In this document: positions 27,128 to 35,936 of the stretch, piece by piece
Numbering within the stretch: the stretch's first letter is position 1
How the letters are laid out: every line of letters begins with the position of its first letter
NCBI GenBank assembly: GCA_027067955.1
Contig: JAMOUW010000059.1
Location: forward strand, 53,532 to 117,531
Reading direction: 5' to 3'
Length of the DNA: 64,000 nt
Source: Thermaceae bacterium
GTDB taxonomy: Bacteria; Deinococcota; Deinococci; Deinococcales; Marinithermaceae
Notes under the pieces: model-generated
Seen by the model: only the letters and a program-made list of their open reading frames with translations
Databases searched by the model: none
Told to the model about the DNA's origin: nothing
Made by a program: the position numbers and the translations under genes

Positions 27128-28952
27128 CGCCGAAGCGGACGCGGTGGCCCGCCGCCTCCCCGGGCAGCTGCGGTACGAAGACACCGTTATAACCCAGCTT
27201 CCAGGCGAAGCAGCAATCGTTGAGGGTGAGCTCAATCCCGGCACGGCTCACCCGACCCCGCCACAGATCCCAACCCAGTGAAGGCGCCAGCGTCCAGCCG
27301 CCGGCGCACTCGGGCGGTGCCGGCGCATATGCCAAGCGCAGTTCGCTGTAGCCGGGAATCCAGTCCTTGCCCCAGCCGCGCCACCAGGCCAGCTCTAACC
27401 CGGAATCGCCCCTCTTGCCCGCAAGCAGCCAGCGCTCGCTTACCCCCACAACCTGTCCCGCAGGAAGCCGCCGCACCCCGAGGCGCCATGAGCCGGTCAG
27501 CGACCCGCCCCGCTCCGCGTACCCTAGCTCGACCGCATAGGAGCGATCGTAACGGCTCAGGTGCCCGGCCCCAAAATCGTAGCGCGCCTCTTCCCGAAAA
27601 CCAAGGGAAATCCAGGCCGGACGCCCCGCTTTGAAGGTGAAAAGTTTTCGCACACCCCGCGCCTCGTAGCCAAAACGCGGCATCCCGTACGCCTCAAAAT
27701 ACCCGGCGCCCACGCGCAGCCGGTCAGCGTACGCCAGCTCGCCCCGCACCCCGCCCCAGGCGTAGGGCGCGGCCTCCGGGTAAAGAGCTAGCAAAAAGGG
27801 CAGCCGCAGACCTGCCCTCCAGGCGCCGGCGCGGCGCTCCAGAACCGCTATGCGTCCGTCCACCCCCGCCGTTACCCCCGTCTGCGACTCGTTCGCAATC
27901 CGCAGAAAGGGGCGCAACCGCAACGGCGGCGGTGCGAACGTACGCGTAAGCGTTAGCGAAGCAACCGTGCGTTGCAGCCCGGGCGACCAGCCCAGGCGGA
28001 AGTCGAGCGGCCCGTCCCTCAGGCGCACATCCGGCTCTAGCCGCGCCCGCCAGGAGGCCCCGTCCCAGGTGCGCGCCGGGCGCAGGCCGAAACGGAAAGA
28101 ACGCCCTTCCGAAACGTGCGTCAGCGCGAAGCGCAGCGCCTCCGTCTTTCCGGTAACCGGCGCTCCCCCCAGCCCCTCGACAAGCAGCGTAAGCCGCGTA
28201 CGCCAGCGTCCGAAGGATTCATCCGGCGCCGGTAGCGGCAGCCCCTCGACGCCGAAAGTCCAGCCCGCGCCATAGCCAAGGCGCAGCGGAAAACGCAGGT
28301 CCAGGGGCTCGTCCAGCTCCAGGAGCAGCCGCCGGGGCCGCGCCAGGGCCGCGCCATAAACCCGGAAAGCGCTCTTCTCGAGCAGCAGTTCGCCCCTCTC
28401 GAAGCGGAACGTTGCCCGCTCTGCATCCAATTCCAGTGCCCTGCCGCACTTGCAGGGAGTGGCCCGCACTTTCTGCACCCGCAAGCCGCCGTTCGTAACC
28501 AGGCCCCGCTCGGCATAAAAACGGTAGCGGGAGGTGCGGGCGTTGATATTAGTAAGCATCGCCTCCCCGTCCTCGAAAAGCACCCGGGACGCCCTCAACA
28601 CGGCGTCCCCCTGCTCGAAGACCGCATCAATGAGCACCAGCGCCCCGCCCTGGCCGCGCAGCAGGGGGGCGCGCAGCGACCAGCCCGCGTAGGTTCCCGA
28701 TATCTGGTACGCCGTCAGGGCCCCCGAGTCGCGGTCGAAAACGATTCTTTCGGCGCGCAGCAGCACCTCCCCGCTTTGCAGGCAGGCCTCGCCAAAAAAC
28801 GTGGCCGTCCCGCCATCCAGCTCGAACTCGGAAGCCCCCAGCAGCACCGGGGGCCTCTCCACCTCGAGCACCACGTCGGAGTCCGCACAGGCTCCCGCCA
28901 GGACCAGGCCCGCCGCGAAGAACAGCGCTAGCGCGAAAGGTCGCGTAAACAC
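27114..28952 (-). CDS. LptD/OstA-like outer-membrane beta-barrel protein
   Basis: A 612-residue protein with a signal peptide (ALALFFAAGLVLAGACA). An N-terminal OstA-like repeat region of about 190 residues (FELDGGTATFFGEACLQSGEVLL) is followed by a long run of alternating amphipathic strands and an ending (GHRVRFGVRLR) like a barrel C-terminus. LptD inserts LPS in Gram-negatives; Thermales lack typical LPS, so the cargo here is unknown. GTG 28952 has TAGAAT 6 nt upstream, using the stop codon of the lptA-like gene. Confidence 0.75.
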   Translation of the reverse strand: MFTRPFALALFFAAGLVLAGACADSDVVLEVERPPVLLGASEFELDGGTATFFGEACLQSGEVLLRAERIVFDRDSGALTAYQISGTYAGWSLRAPLLRGQGGALVLIDAVFEQGDAVLRASRVLFEDGEAMLTNINARTSRYRFYAERGLVTNGGLRVQKVRATPCKCGRALELDAERATFRFERGELLLEKSAFRVYGAALARPRRLLLELDEPLDLRFPLRLGYGAGWTFGVEGLPLPAPDESFGRWRTRLTLLVEGLGGAPVTGKTEALRFALTHVSEGRSFRFGLRPARTWDGASWRARLEPDVRLRDGPLDFRLGWSPGLQRTVASLTLTRTFAPPPLRLRPFLRIANESQTGVTAGVDGRIAVLERRAGAWRAGLRLPFLLALYPEAAPYAWGGVRGELAYADRLRVGAGYFEAYGMPRFGYEARGVRKLFTFKAGRPAWISLGFREEARYDFGAGHLSRYDRSYAVELGYAERGGSLTGSWRLGVRRLPAGQVVGVSERWLLAGKRGDSGLELAWWRGWGKDWIPGYSELRLAYAPAPPECAGGWTLAPSLGWDLWRGRVSRAGIELTLNDCCFAWKLGYNGVFVPQLPGEAAGHRVRFGVRLR

Positions 28953-28961
28953 GCGCCCATT

Positions 28962-29612
28962 CTAAGGCGTTTTCCGGGCCTTGACCCGCTCAACGAAGCC
29001 CAGCAAGCGCTTCTTGATCTCGGGAGGAACCTTGCTGCTCGCGCTCACCTCGTCAGTCTTGGAATCGAACTTCAAATACAGCTGTTTGTCCGGGTTCTTG
29101 CCCGCCAGGGTAATTCCCAGTCCGGCGTCGTGGTAACGGTAAGGAGCCAGCAACAACACCTCACCGGTACGGTAATCGCTAACCAGCGCCGCCGCTTGCA
29201 ACTCGGGATCCGCCGCCTGCACCCCGCCCTGCAGGACGGCCACCCCCGCCTCGATAAAGATCCAGGCGTTCTGCGCTTTCAGCTCTTTTACCTGGGCGGT
29301 GTCGAGAACCACGCCCTCCGCGAGCGAAACCAGCTGCTCGGGCAGGTCGTAGCGCAACTTCTCCGCCGCGAAGCGGATGTCCTTGGCTTCGCTCCTGGCC
29401 TTGCGGGCGAGCACGTAAACGTCCTCTTTGTATTCCACGTAGCCGGCGTCGATGCTCAGGTCGTTTTCGTTGTCGTGGATCACGCCGCCCTGGGGAAGCG
29501 TGGTCACTCCGGTAGCCAGGTCGAAGACCTGGTCTCCGTAAGGCTCTATGGAAAGCGCGGCGAACCTGGCGGCGACCAGCAGCAGAAAAATGAGCATCCC
29601 GGCGCGTTTCAT
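28962..29612 (-). CDS. LptA/OstA-like periplasmic protein
   Basis: A 216-residue protein with an N-terminal hydrophobic signal (MLIFLLLVAARFAAL) and OstA-type beta repeats (VIHDNENDLSIDAGYVEYKED, IRFAAEKLRYDLPEQLVSLAEG). It probably bridges the envelope for its LptD-like partner, whose gene follows after 9 nt. TAGGCT lies 6 nt before ATG 29612. Confidence 0.75.
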   Translation of the reverse strand: MKRAGMLIFLLLVAARFAALSIEPYGDQVFDLATGVTTLPQGGVIHDNENDLSIDAGYVEYKEDVYVLARKARSEAKDIRFAAEKLRYDLPEQLVSLAEGVVLDTAQVKELKAQNAWIFIEAGVAVLQGGVQAADPELQAAALVSDYRTGEVLLLAPYRYHDAGLGITLAGKNPDKQLYLKFDSKTDEVSASSKVPPEIKKRLLGFVERVKARKTP

Positions 29613-29654
29613 GCCCCCAGCCTACCGGCCGGATGCGTGAAGGGCGTGAAATCG

Positions 29655-29687
29655 AAACAAAGCCGGACCACAGGCCCGGCTTTGTTT
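29655..29687 (-). terminator. Terminator of the nuo operon
   Basis: A 12-bp stem AAACAAAGCCGG/CCGGCTTTGTTT with a 9-nt loop lies 17 nt beyond the nuoN stop. On the minus strand it ends in TTTGTTT, and it is nearly symmetrical, so it could stop transcription from either side. Confidence 0.8.
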
Positions 29688-29704
29688 TCACTCATCAAGC
29701 GGAA

Positions 29705-31111
29705 CTACATGACCGCGGTTACCGCCGCCTGCAACCAGCGAAGGAGCGGCTGGGGCCACACCCCCAAGGCCACCACCGCCAGCGCCAGTAAGACCAGCAG
29801 GCTGAATGCGGTAGGCGAAAAGGCGAGTTCCGGGGAATCCTCTGCGGGCGCCTCCAGGAAGACCGCAGCCAGGATCCGGAAATAGAAGTAGTAACCGAAG
29901 ACGACCATCACCACCGCAACTACCAGCGGTGCCCAGGCCTGCGCAGCAGCCAGCGCCGCGAAGACATACAGCTTGGCCAGAAAACCCGCCAGCAGCGGTA
30001 CGCCAGCCAGTGACAGTACGAAAACCGCCAGCAACACTCCCAGGAGCGGATTGCGCCGCCCCAGGCCTTTCCAGGACTCGAGCGTGGACGGCAGTCCTTC
30101 GGCTTCCAGCGCCTCGAGCGCGAAGAAGAACCCCAGGCTGGTGACGATGTAGGCGGCCAGGTAGTAGGCCACCGCGGTGTAGCCGGTGAGCGAAGCCGTC
30201 GAAAGCGCCAGACCCAAAAAGCCCATGTGCACGATGGTGGAATAAGCAAGGAGTCGCTTGAGGTCGTTTTGCAAAAGGGCCCAGAAGCTGCCGAGGACCA
30301 CAGACAACAGCGCCAGCCCGCCGATCCACTGCGCCATAACGGATTCCGAGCCGCCAAAAGCACGGCTCAGCAGCACCACTATTCCCAGCGCAAGGGCGGT
30401 CTTGGGAGCCACGCTCAGGAACCCCGCCATGAGGGGGAACGCACCCTGGTACGCATCGGGAGCCCAGGCGTGGAACGGCACCCAGGCCAGCTTGAAGCCC
30501 AGTCCCACCAGCATCAGCGCCATACCGCCGCGCGCCAGCGCGCTAGGGTTGCCTCCGAGCTCGATGGCGATACCCGTGTAACCCAGGTTGCCGGTTTCCG
30601 TGTACACAAGGGCCATGCCGAAAAGCAACAGCGCCGACCCCACCGCGCCCAGGATCATGTACTTGGCGGCGGCCTCGGTGCCAAAACGGCGGTCCCGGTC
30701 GTAACCCACGAGCACGTAAGTGGAATAGGCGGAGAGCTCCAGCGCCAGGTAGAACATCAGCAGATGAGCCGACGCCACCAGCAATATCCCCCCCAGCACG
30801 CCCCACATCACCAGCGCATGCACCTCGCCGCTACCCAGGGCGAATCCTCCTTTGCGAATCGCGGCCCCGGCGGCTACCAGAAGCCCCACCAGGCTCAAGA
30901 GGACGATGGCGGCGGAGGTAAGCGGGCCCATAACCACGGCTCCGTAGATGACCCCCGATTCGTGTGCGGCCAGCAGGCCCATAAGCAGGGAGGCGCCGAA
31001 GACAGTACCGCTGATGGCTCCGAGAACGGCAGGGCGCTCATCGAAACTCGGGGCGATGAGGGCGAGAACCATCCCCCCGAAAGCCAGTAGCACGATGACG
31101 GCGAGCGTCAT
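29705..31111 (-). CDS. nuoN: NADH-quinone oxidoreductase subunit N
   Basis: A 468-residue antiporter-like proton-pumping subunit with about 13-14 helices. Typical blocks are YDRDRRFGTEAAAKYMILGAV, the lysine helix region LGFKLAWVPFHAWAPDAYQGA and LQNDLKRLLAYSTIVHMGF. It is the last gene of the complex I operon, overlapping nuoM by 4 nt and followed by a terminator. Confidence 0.96.
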   Translation of the reverse strand: MTLAVIVLLAFGGMVLALIAPSFDERPAVLGAISGTVFGASLLMGLLAAHESGVIYGAVVMGPLTSAAIVLLSLVGLLVAAGAAIRKGGFALGSGEVHALVMWGVLGGILLVASAHLLMFYLALELSAYSTYVLVGYDRDRRFGTEAAAKYMILGAVGSALLLFGMALVYTETGNLGYTGIAIELGGNPSALARGGMALMLVGLGFKLAWVPFHAWAPDAYQGAFPLMAGFLSVAPKTALALGIVVLLSRAFGGSESVMAQWIGGLALLSVVLGSFWALLQNDLKRLLAYSTIVHMGFLGLALSTASLTGYTAVAYYLAAYIVTSLGFFFALEALEAEGLPSTLESWKGLGRRNPLLGVLLAVFVLSLAGVPLLAGFLAKLYVFAALAAAQAWAPLVVAVVMVVFGYYFYFRILAAVFLEAPAEDSPELAFSPTAFSLLVLLALAVVALGVWPQPLLRWLQAAVTAVM

Positions 31112-32580
31112 TTGAACACCTCCTGCACCATGGTCAGCAGGGGTTGAATCCCCGCGTCGATCCAGGGGGTGAGCGCCGCCGGAACCAGCCCCAGGAGCAC
31201 CGCCAAAAAGACGAGCGGCGCGGCGGCGGCCACTTCAACCGGACTGAGATCATCGAGGTTCGAGTCTGACCGGCCCAGCAACACGCGCTGAATGGTCCAG
31301 AGCATCGCACCGGCCAGGATCACTATCCCGAAAACGGCTATCCAAACGTAAGGGCGCGTCACTTCCGCCAGGAAGCCGCCCCAGAGGCTCTGGAACTCGC
31401 CCAGGAATCCCGCCAGCCCCGGCAGTCCCAGGCCTCCCAGCAAAGCCAGCCAGAGCACCGCCCCCAGCTTGGGCGCGGCGCTGTATACCCCCTGCATCGC
31501 CGCGATCTCGCGGGTATGGGTGCGATCGGCCAGCAGGCCCACCATGAGGAACATCAACCCCGTTATCACACCGTGAGCTACCATCTGGTAAACGGCGCCG
31601 TGTATGCCTATGGCGGTCATGGAAGCGATACCCAGCAATACGTAGCCCATGTGATTGACCGAAGAGTTGGCGATAAGCCGTTTGAGATCGCTCTGGGCGA
31701 GGGTTACGTAGGCCCCGTAGACGATGGATATGAGGGCCACCAGCGCCAGCAGGTTCGCGAAGCGCTCGAGCTCGCCCGGGAAGAGGGCCAGATTGAAGCG
31801 GATAAGACCGTAGCCGCCCATCTTGAGGAGCAGTCCGGCCAGGAAGATGGAACCCGCCGTGGGCGCCTGGGTGTGCGCGTGCGGCAACCAGGTGTGCAAC
31901 GGCACCGCCGGCAGCTTGATCAGGAACGCCAGCGCGAAGCCCCAGAAGAGCCAGGAAGCCGCCGGCAGGTTGGCCAGGTAGCCGGTAGCGCTCACCAGTT
32001 CAAGGTAATCGAAGCTGACCCGACCGAGCGCCGGAGCCGCCAGATAGGCTGTAGCCACTATGGCGGCCAGCATGAACACCGACCCCACCAGCGAGTAGAG
32101 CAGGAACTTGACCGCTGCGTAGCGCCGCTCCTCGTAACCCCAGAGCGCGATCATGAAGTACATCGGCACCAGCACCGCCTCAAAGAAGAGGAAGAAAACC
32201 ACCAGGTCGAGTGCCGCGAAGACGCCCACCAGCGCGCCCTGCAAGAGCAGCATCAGGGCGAAGAAACCCTTGTCGGTCTTGCGCCAGCTGGCCAGCACGC
32301 TTACCGCGGTCAGCAAGGGGGTGAGCGCCGCGAAAGGCAAGCTCAGGCCGTCGAAACCGACGTGGAATCTGGAGCCAACCAGGGGCAGCCAGTCGAACTT
32401 GAGCTCGCCGATGAACCCGCCAAAGGGAATCGGGTAGGTTGCGTACGCCCACAAACTCATTAGCAGCGTGAACAGGGCCACCCCCAGCGCCGTACGCTTG
32501 GCCGCCTCGGCCCGCGGATCGTCGAGCATGCCCACGAACGCCGCCGCCAGGATGGGGAGAAATATCAGGACCGGGATCAC
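31108..32580 (-). CDS. nuoM: NADH-quinone oxidoreductase subunit M
   Basis: A 490-residue antiporter-like subunit. Seen are FFLFFEAVLVPMYFMIALWG, the helix-5 Glu region, IKLPAVPLHTWLPHAHTQAP and LAQSDLKRLIANSSVNHMGYV. GTG 32580 overlaps the nuoL stop (GTGA). The longer reading to 32835 adds an arginine-rich leader lying inside nuoL and is rejected. Confidence 0.96.
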   Translation of the reverse strand: MIPVLIFLPILAAAFVGMLDDPRAEAAKRTALGVALFTLLMSLWAYATYPIPFGGFIGELKFDWLPLVGSRFHVGFDGLSLPFAALTPLLTAVSVLASWRKTDKGFFALMLLLQGALVGVFAALDLVVFFLFFEAVLVPMYFMIALWGYEERRYAAVKFLLYSLVGSVFMLAAIVATAYLAAPALGRVSFDYLELVSATGYLANLPAASWLFWGFALAFLIKLPAVPLHTWLPHAHTQAPTAGSIFLAGLLLKMGGYGLIRFNLALFPGELERFANLLALVALISIVYGAYVTLAQSDLKRLIANSSVNHMGYVLLGIASMTAIGIHGAVYQMVAHGVITGLMFLMVGLLADRTHTREIAAMQGVYSAAPKLGAVLWLALLGGLGLPGLAGFLGEFQSLWGGFLAEVTRPYVWIAVFGIVILAGAMLWTIQRVLLGRSDSNLDDLSPVEVAAAAPLVFLAVLLGLVPAALTPWIDAGIQPLLTMVQEVFK

Positions 32581-34580
32581 CGCGCACCTCCCACGTAAAG
32601 CGCCAGCGCGCCCAGCAGCATGTAAAAAGCGTAGGTAGCGAAGCGGCCGCTTTGCAGATGGCGCAACAGTGACGAAATCACCAGACTGGTGTACCCCGCC
32701 AGGTCTACCAGCCCGTCGATCAGATAGCGATCGATGAACGCCAGCACCTGGGTGGGAGCCTGCGCCAGCGCTCCGAGCACCTTGTAGTAGAACTCGTCGA
32801 TGTAAAGACGGCGCTGCAACGCGGCGGTGAGCCACAGGGGCGCCCGCTGTTTGAGAGGGTCGGCGCTGTACCAGAACCAGGCCAGCCCCGCCCCCGCCAG
32901 GGCCACCAGGGTGCCCGTGACGTAACCCGTCATCAGCTTGGAAGCGGGCAGCAATTCGGGCATCTCACCCCGGTAGACGAGGGTCAGGAGACCGTAACCG
33001 AAGATCGGGCTGCCCCAAAAACCCACGAGGATGCTAAGCGCGGCCAGCGCCACCAGCGCGGTGATCATCTCGGCTCCGGACTCGTGCGGATGGTGCCCCG
33101 CGGGCGGGCTGGGGTCGGGTTCGGCTTCTTCGGGACCGAGGTTCAGCCAGGGCGCGCCGCGCGTCCACTCCGCCGCCTTCCAGGGGCTCTCCATCGCCGG
33201 CTTGTGGAAGGCGATGACGATCATGCGGGTGGTGTAGAAGGCGGTGAAGAACGCGGCCAGGAGACCAATGAGCCACAGCAGCGGCGCGTGTTCCTCGGCC
33301 GCGTGCAGGATAAGGTCCTTGGACCAGAAGCCCGCGAAGGGAGGTATTCCCATGAGCGCCAGCGCCCCGACCAGGAAGGTCCAGTAGGTCCAGGGCATGT
33401 GCTTCTTGAGGCGGTCCATTTCGAAGATGTCCTGGGTCGCAGCGCCGTGAATCATTGAGCCGGAACCGAGGAACAAGAGCGCCTTGAAGAAAGCGTGGGC
33501 CACCAGGTGGAACATCGCCGCCGCCCATCCGAAGACCCCCAGACCCAGGAACATATAGCCCAGCTGGCTGACCGTGGACCAGGCCAGAATTTTCTTCACG
33601 TCGGCGAAGGCCGGCGCCAGGACTGCCGCAAAGAGAGCGGTAAGCGCCCCCACCAGGGCTACCACCCAAAGCACCCCGCCAAAGAGAAGCAGCGGGTAGA
33701 AACGCGCGGTCAGGTATACACCTGCAGCCACCATCGTGGCGGCGTGGATCATGGCGCTGACGGGCGTGGGGCCCTCCATGGCGTCCAGCAACCAGACGTG
33801 CAGCGGGAACTGGGCGCTCTTGCCCATGGCGGCGATGAAGACCAGCAGTCCCACCGCCGCCGCCGCTCCGGTGCCGATGGCAAGCAGGTTCTGGCCGCTT
33901 CCCAGGTCGGCGAGGTCGAAGTTGCCGATGAGCAGGTAGAGCCAGAAGAGGCCCAGCATGAATCCCAGGTCGGCCAGCTTGGTGGTGATGAAGGCCTTCT
34001 TCTGCGCCTGCTGTGCGGTCTTCTTCTTGTAGAGGAAACCGATCAGCAGGTAGCTCATCAACCCCATTACCTCCCAGGCCAGTAGCGAGTGGAAGAAGTT
34101 GCCCGCCAGCACGAAGGCAAGCATGGCGGCGCTAAAGAGCTGCAGGTAGGCGAAGAAGGTGGGGTAGCGTTCCTCGCCATGCATGTAGCCGATCGAGAAG
34201 AGGTGGATGAAGAGCGAGGCCAGCGCCACCATCGCGGTAACCACCGCGGCGAGGGAATCTATGTAGATCACCAGGGGAATGCCCGCCTCACCGCGGATGG
34301 CCAGCCAGGTCCACTCGAGCCGGAAAGGGAAGTCCGGGGAGCCCGGCTTTATCAGGGCCTCCTCGTGATGCCCCCCCAGCAACGCGGCCAGGTTCCAGCC
34401 GGGAGCGGCCAGAATTACGTCGTGCAGGAGCCCCAGCGACAGCACCGCCACAACCGCCATAACCGCGGTGGCGAACCATCCCGAGCCGCGGCCGGGGAAC
34501 GAGCGCCCACCAAGGGCCAGCAGCGCGAAGCCCAGCGCGGGAAGCAGCGGTATCCAGTAGCTTAGTTCAACGTAGCTCAC
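32577..34580 (-). CDS. nuoL: NADH-quinone oxidoreductase subunit L
   Basis: A 667-residue distal membrane-arm subunit with the antiporter core (SAQFPLHVWLLDAMEGPTPVSA, LAWSTVSQLGYMFLG) and a C-terminal part compatible with the long lateral helix and anchor. A hydrophilic loop near residue 490 (EEAEPDPSPPAGHHPHESG) is His/Pro-rich. A 10-nt gap separates it from nuoK. Confidence 0.97.
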   Translation of the reverse strand: MSYVELSYWIPLLPALGFALLALGGRSFPGRGSGWFATAVMAVVAVLSLGLLHDVILAAPGWNLAALLGGHHEEALIKPGSPDFPFRLEWTWLAIRGEAGIPLVIYIDSLAAVVTAMVALASLFIHLFSIGYMHGEERYPTFFAYLQLFSAAMLAFVLAGNFFHSLLAWEVMGLMSYLLIGFLYKKKTAQQAQKKAFITTKLADLGFMLGLFWLYLLIGNFDLADLGSGQNLLAIGTGAAAAVGLLVFIAAMGKSAQFPLHVWLLDAMEGPTPVSAMIHAATMVAAGVYLTARFYPLLLFGGVLWVVALVGALTALFAAVLAPAFADVKKILAWSTVSQLGYMFLGLGVFGWAAAMFHLVAHAFFKALLFLGSGSMIHGAATQDIFEMDRLKKHMPWTYWTFLVGALALMGIPPFAGFWSKDLILHAAEEHAPLLWLIGLLAAFFTAFYTTRMIVIAFHKPAMESPWKAAEWTRGAPWLNLGPEEAEPDPSPPAGHHPHESGAEMITALVALAALSILVGFWGSPIFGYGLLTLVYRGEMPELLPASKLMTGYVTGTLVALAGAGLAWFWYSADPLKQRAPLWLTAALQRRLYIDEFYYKVLGALAQAPTQVLAFIDRYLIDGLVDLAGYTSLVISSLLRHLQSGRFATYAFYMLLGALALYVGGAR

Positions 34581-34590
34581 ATTCGCCTCC

Positions 34591-34899
34591 TTATCCGCGC
34601 ATCTCGCTTATAGCGTCGTCGGTGACGGCGCCGTGGGTGCGGTAGACGTTCAGGAGAATCGCAAAGCCGATGGAAAGTTCGGCCGCGGCCACCACGATGA
34701 TGAAGAGGGCGAATATCTGCCCGGCAAATAAGTGGGGCTCGCGGAAGGCGGCCGCACTGGCGAAGGCCAGCGCCGCGGCGTTGAGCAGAATCTCCACCGA
34801 CATCAACACCGCGATCAGGTTGCGGCGCGTGAGTACGCCGTACAGGCCCACCGCCATCAGCAAACCCGAAAACAGCAGAAAATGTCCCAGGGTCACCAT
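34591..34899 (-). CDS. nuoK: NADH-quinone oxidoreductase subunit K
   Basis: A 102-residue, three-helix subunit (GHFLLFSGLLMAVGLYGVLTR, LIAVLMSVEILLNAAALAFA, FIIVVAAAELSIGFAILLNV). The two membrane glutamates needed for proton transfer are present in VEILLN and AAELSIG. It overlaps the nuoJ stop by 1 nt (TGATG). Confidence 0.96.
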   Translation of the reverse strand: MVTLGHFLLFSGLLMAVGLYGVLTRRNLIAVLMSVEILLNAAALAFASAAAFREPHLFAGQIFALFIIVVAAAELSIGFAILLNVYRTHGAVTDDAISEMRG

Positions 34900-35369
34900 C
34901 AGCCGGACCTCCTTCGGGCGAGCGCTATCGCGCCCACCATTGCGAGCAGCAGCAGCACCGACGCCACCTCGAAAGGCAGCAGCGCCGCCTGCAACAGGTT
35001 GCTACCGAGCAGTTCCGGGCTGACCGGATTTATCTGGCCGTCGTGATGCCCCACCGCCCCCTTGAAAAACACGAGCGCCGCAGCCGCGGCCAGCAGGCCC
35101 GCCGCAATCTGCCAGGTCCGGGGAGCGCCGCTGCTGCGCGATCTGGTCATCATGATGATAAACAGCGTCATAATCGGGATCGCGGAAGCGTTCACCATGA
35201 ATTGAATGGCCGCCAGCGCTGGCGAGCCGAGCAACAGGTAAAGCCCCGCGATCAGGAAGAACGTGATCGCCAGGCTGAAAGCGGCGCGCACCATGTTGGC
35301 GGTCGTGACCGCAAATACGGCAAAGACAAGGGTGAAGGCCGCCAGGGCGTAGAACGCGGTCAGGCTCAT
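34899..35369 (-). CDS. nuoJ: NADH-quinone oxidoreductase subunit J
   Basis: A 156-residue membrane subunit with about five helices (LTAFYALAAFTLVFAVFAVT, SPALAAIQFMVNASAIPIMT). The start at 35369 overlaps the nuoI stop by 4 nt (ATGA). The 41 extra residues of the longer frame are basic and lie within nuoI, so I leave them out. Confidence 0.94.
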   Translation of the reverse strand: MSLTAFYALAAFTLVFAVFAVTTANMVRAAFSLAITFFLIAGLYLLLGSPALAAIQFMVNASAIPIMTLFIIMMTRSRSSGAPRTWQIAAGLLAAAAALVFFKGAVGHHDGQINPVSPELLGSNLLQAALLPFEVASVLLLLAMVGAIALARRRSG

Positions 35370-35935
35370 GAATCCACCTCCTCGGCCGGTTTCAAAATTT
35401 CGGCCAGGCCCCCAGGCTGCATCTCGGGCGGGGCCTTTTCGATTCGCCCGTCCTCGGTGCGAATCTCCACGCCGAATTTGGGGCTGTACCACTGCCGCGA
35501 ATTGCGCGCCTGCTCGTGCAGGAAGTCGATGTCAGCACGAAGCGTCCGCAGGTCGTAGGTGGACATCTCGAAGTCCTGGATCGTCACGATCGAGCTTACC
35601 GGGCAGGCCTCCACGCAGGCAGCGCAGTACATGCAGTTCACCAGATCTATGTCGAAGCGGTCGATGAGGAAGCCCTTGCCCTCGGGATTGCGGTGCCGTT
35701 CGATCGTGATCACCTGCGCGGGGCAGGCACGCTCGCACTGCAAACAGACGATGCAGCGCTCCGAACCATCCTCGTTTTCCACCAGGGCCAGCGACTGCAC
35801 CGACACCGGAGGCAGGTCGGGCTTCACATAGGGGTAGAACTCGGTGGGAGCCTCTTCGTAAACGCGCTTGTGTACCGTCGCCATCCCGGTACCGATGGCC
35901 TTTACGGCTTGCCAGACTTCTTGCAAAAGGCTCAT
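35366..35935 (-). CDS. nuoI: NADH-quinone oxidoreductase subunit I
   Basis: A 189-residue ferredoxin-like subunit carrying clusters N6a and N6b. Two 4Fe-4S motifs are complete: CIVCLQCERACP (61-72) and CMYCAACVEACP (about 101-112). The C-terminal extension (about 60 residues) is longer than in many bacteria. It is located between nuoH and nuoJ. Confidence 0.97.
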   Translation of the reverse strand: MSLLQEVWQAVKAIGTGMATVHKRVYEEAPTEFYPYVKPDLPPVSVQSLALVENEDGSERCIVCLQCERACPAQVITIERHRNPEGKGFLIDRFDIDLVNCMYCAACVEACPVSSIVTIQDFEMSTYDLRTLRADIDFLHEQARNSRQWYSPKFGVEIRTEDGRIEKAPPEMQPGGLAEILKPAEEVDS

Positions 35936-35936
35936 C

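Noticed and set aside
30227-32463. Long plus-strand frames over nuoN and nuoM
   Set aside because: Gln/His/Arg-rich antisense shadows of membrane-protein genes.
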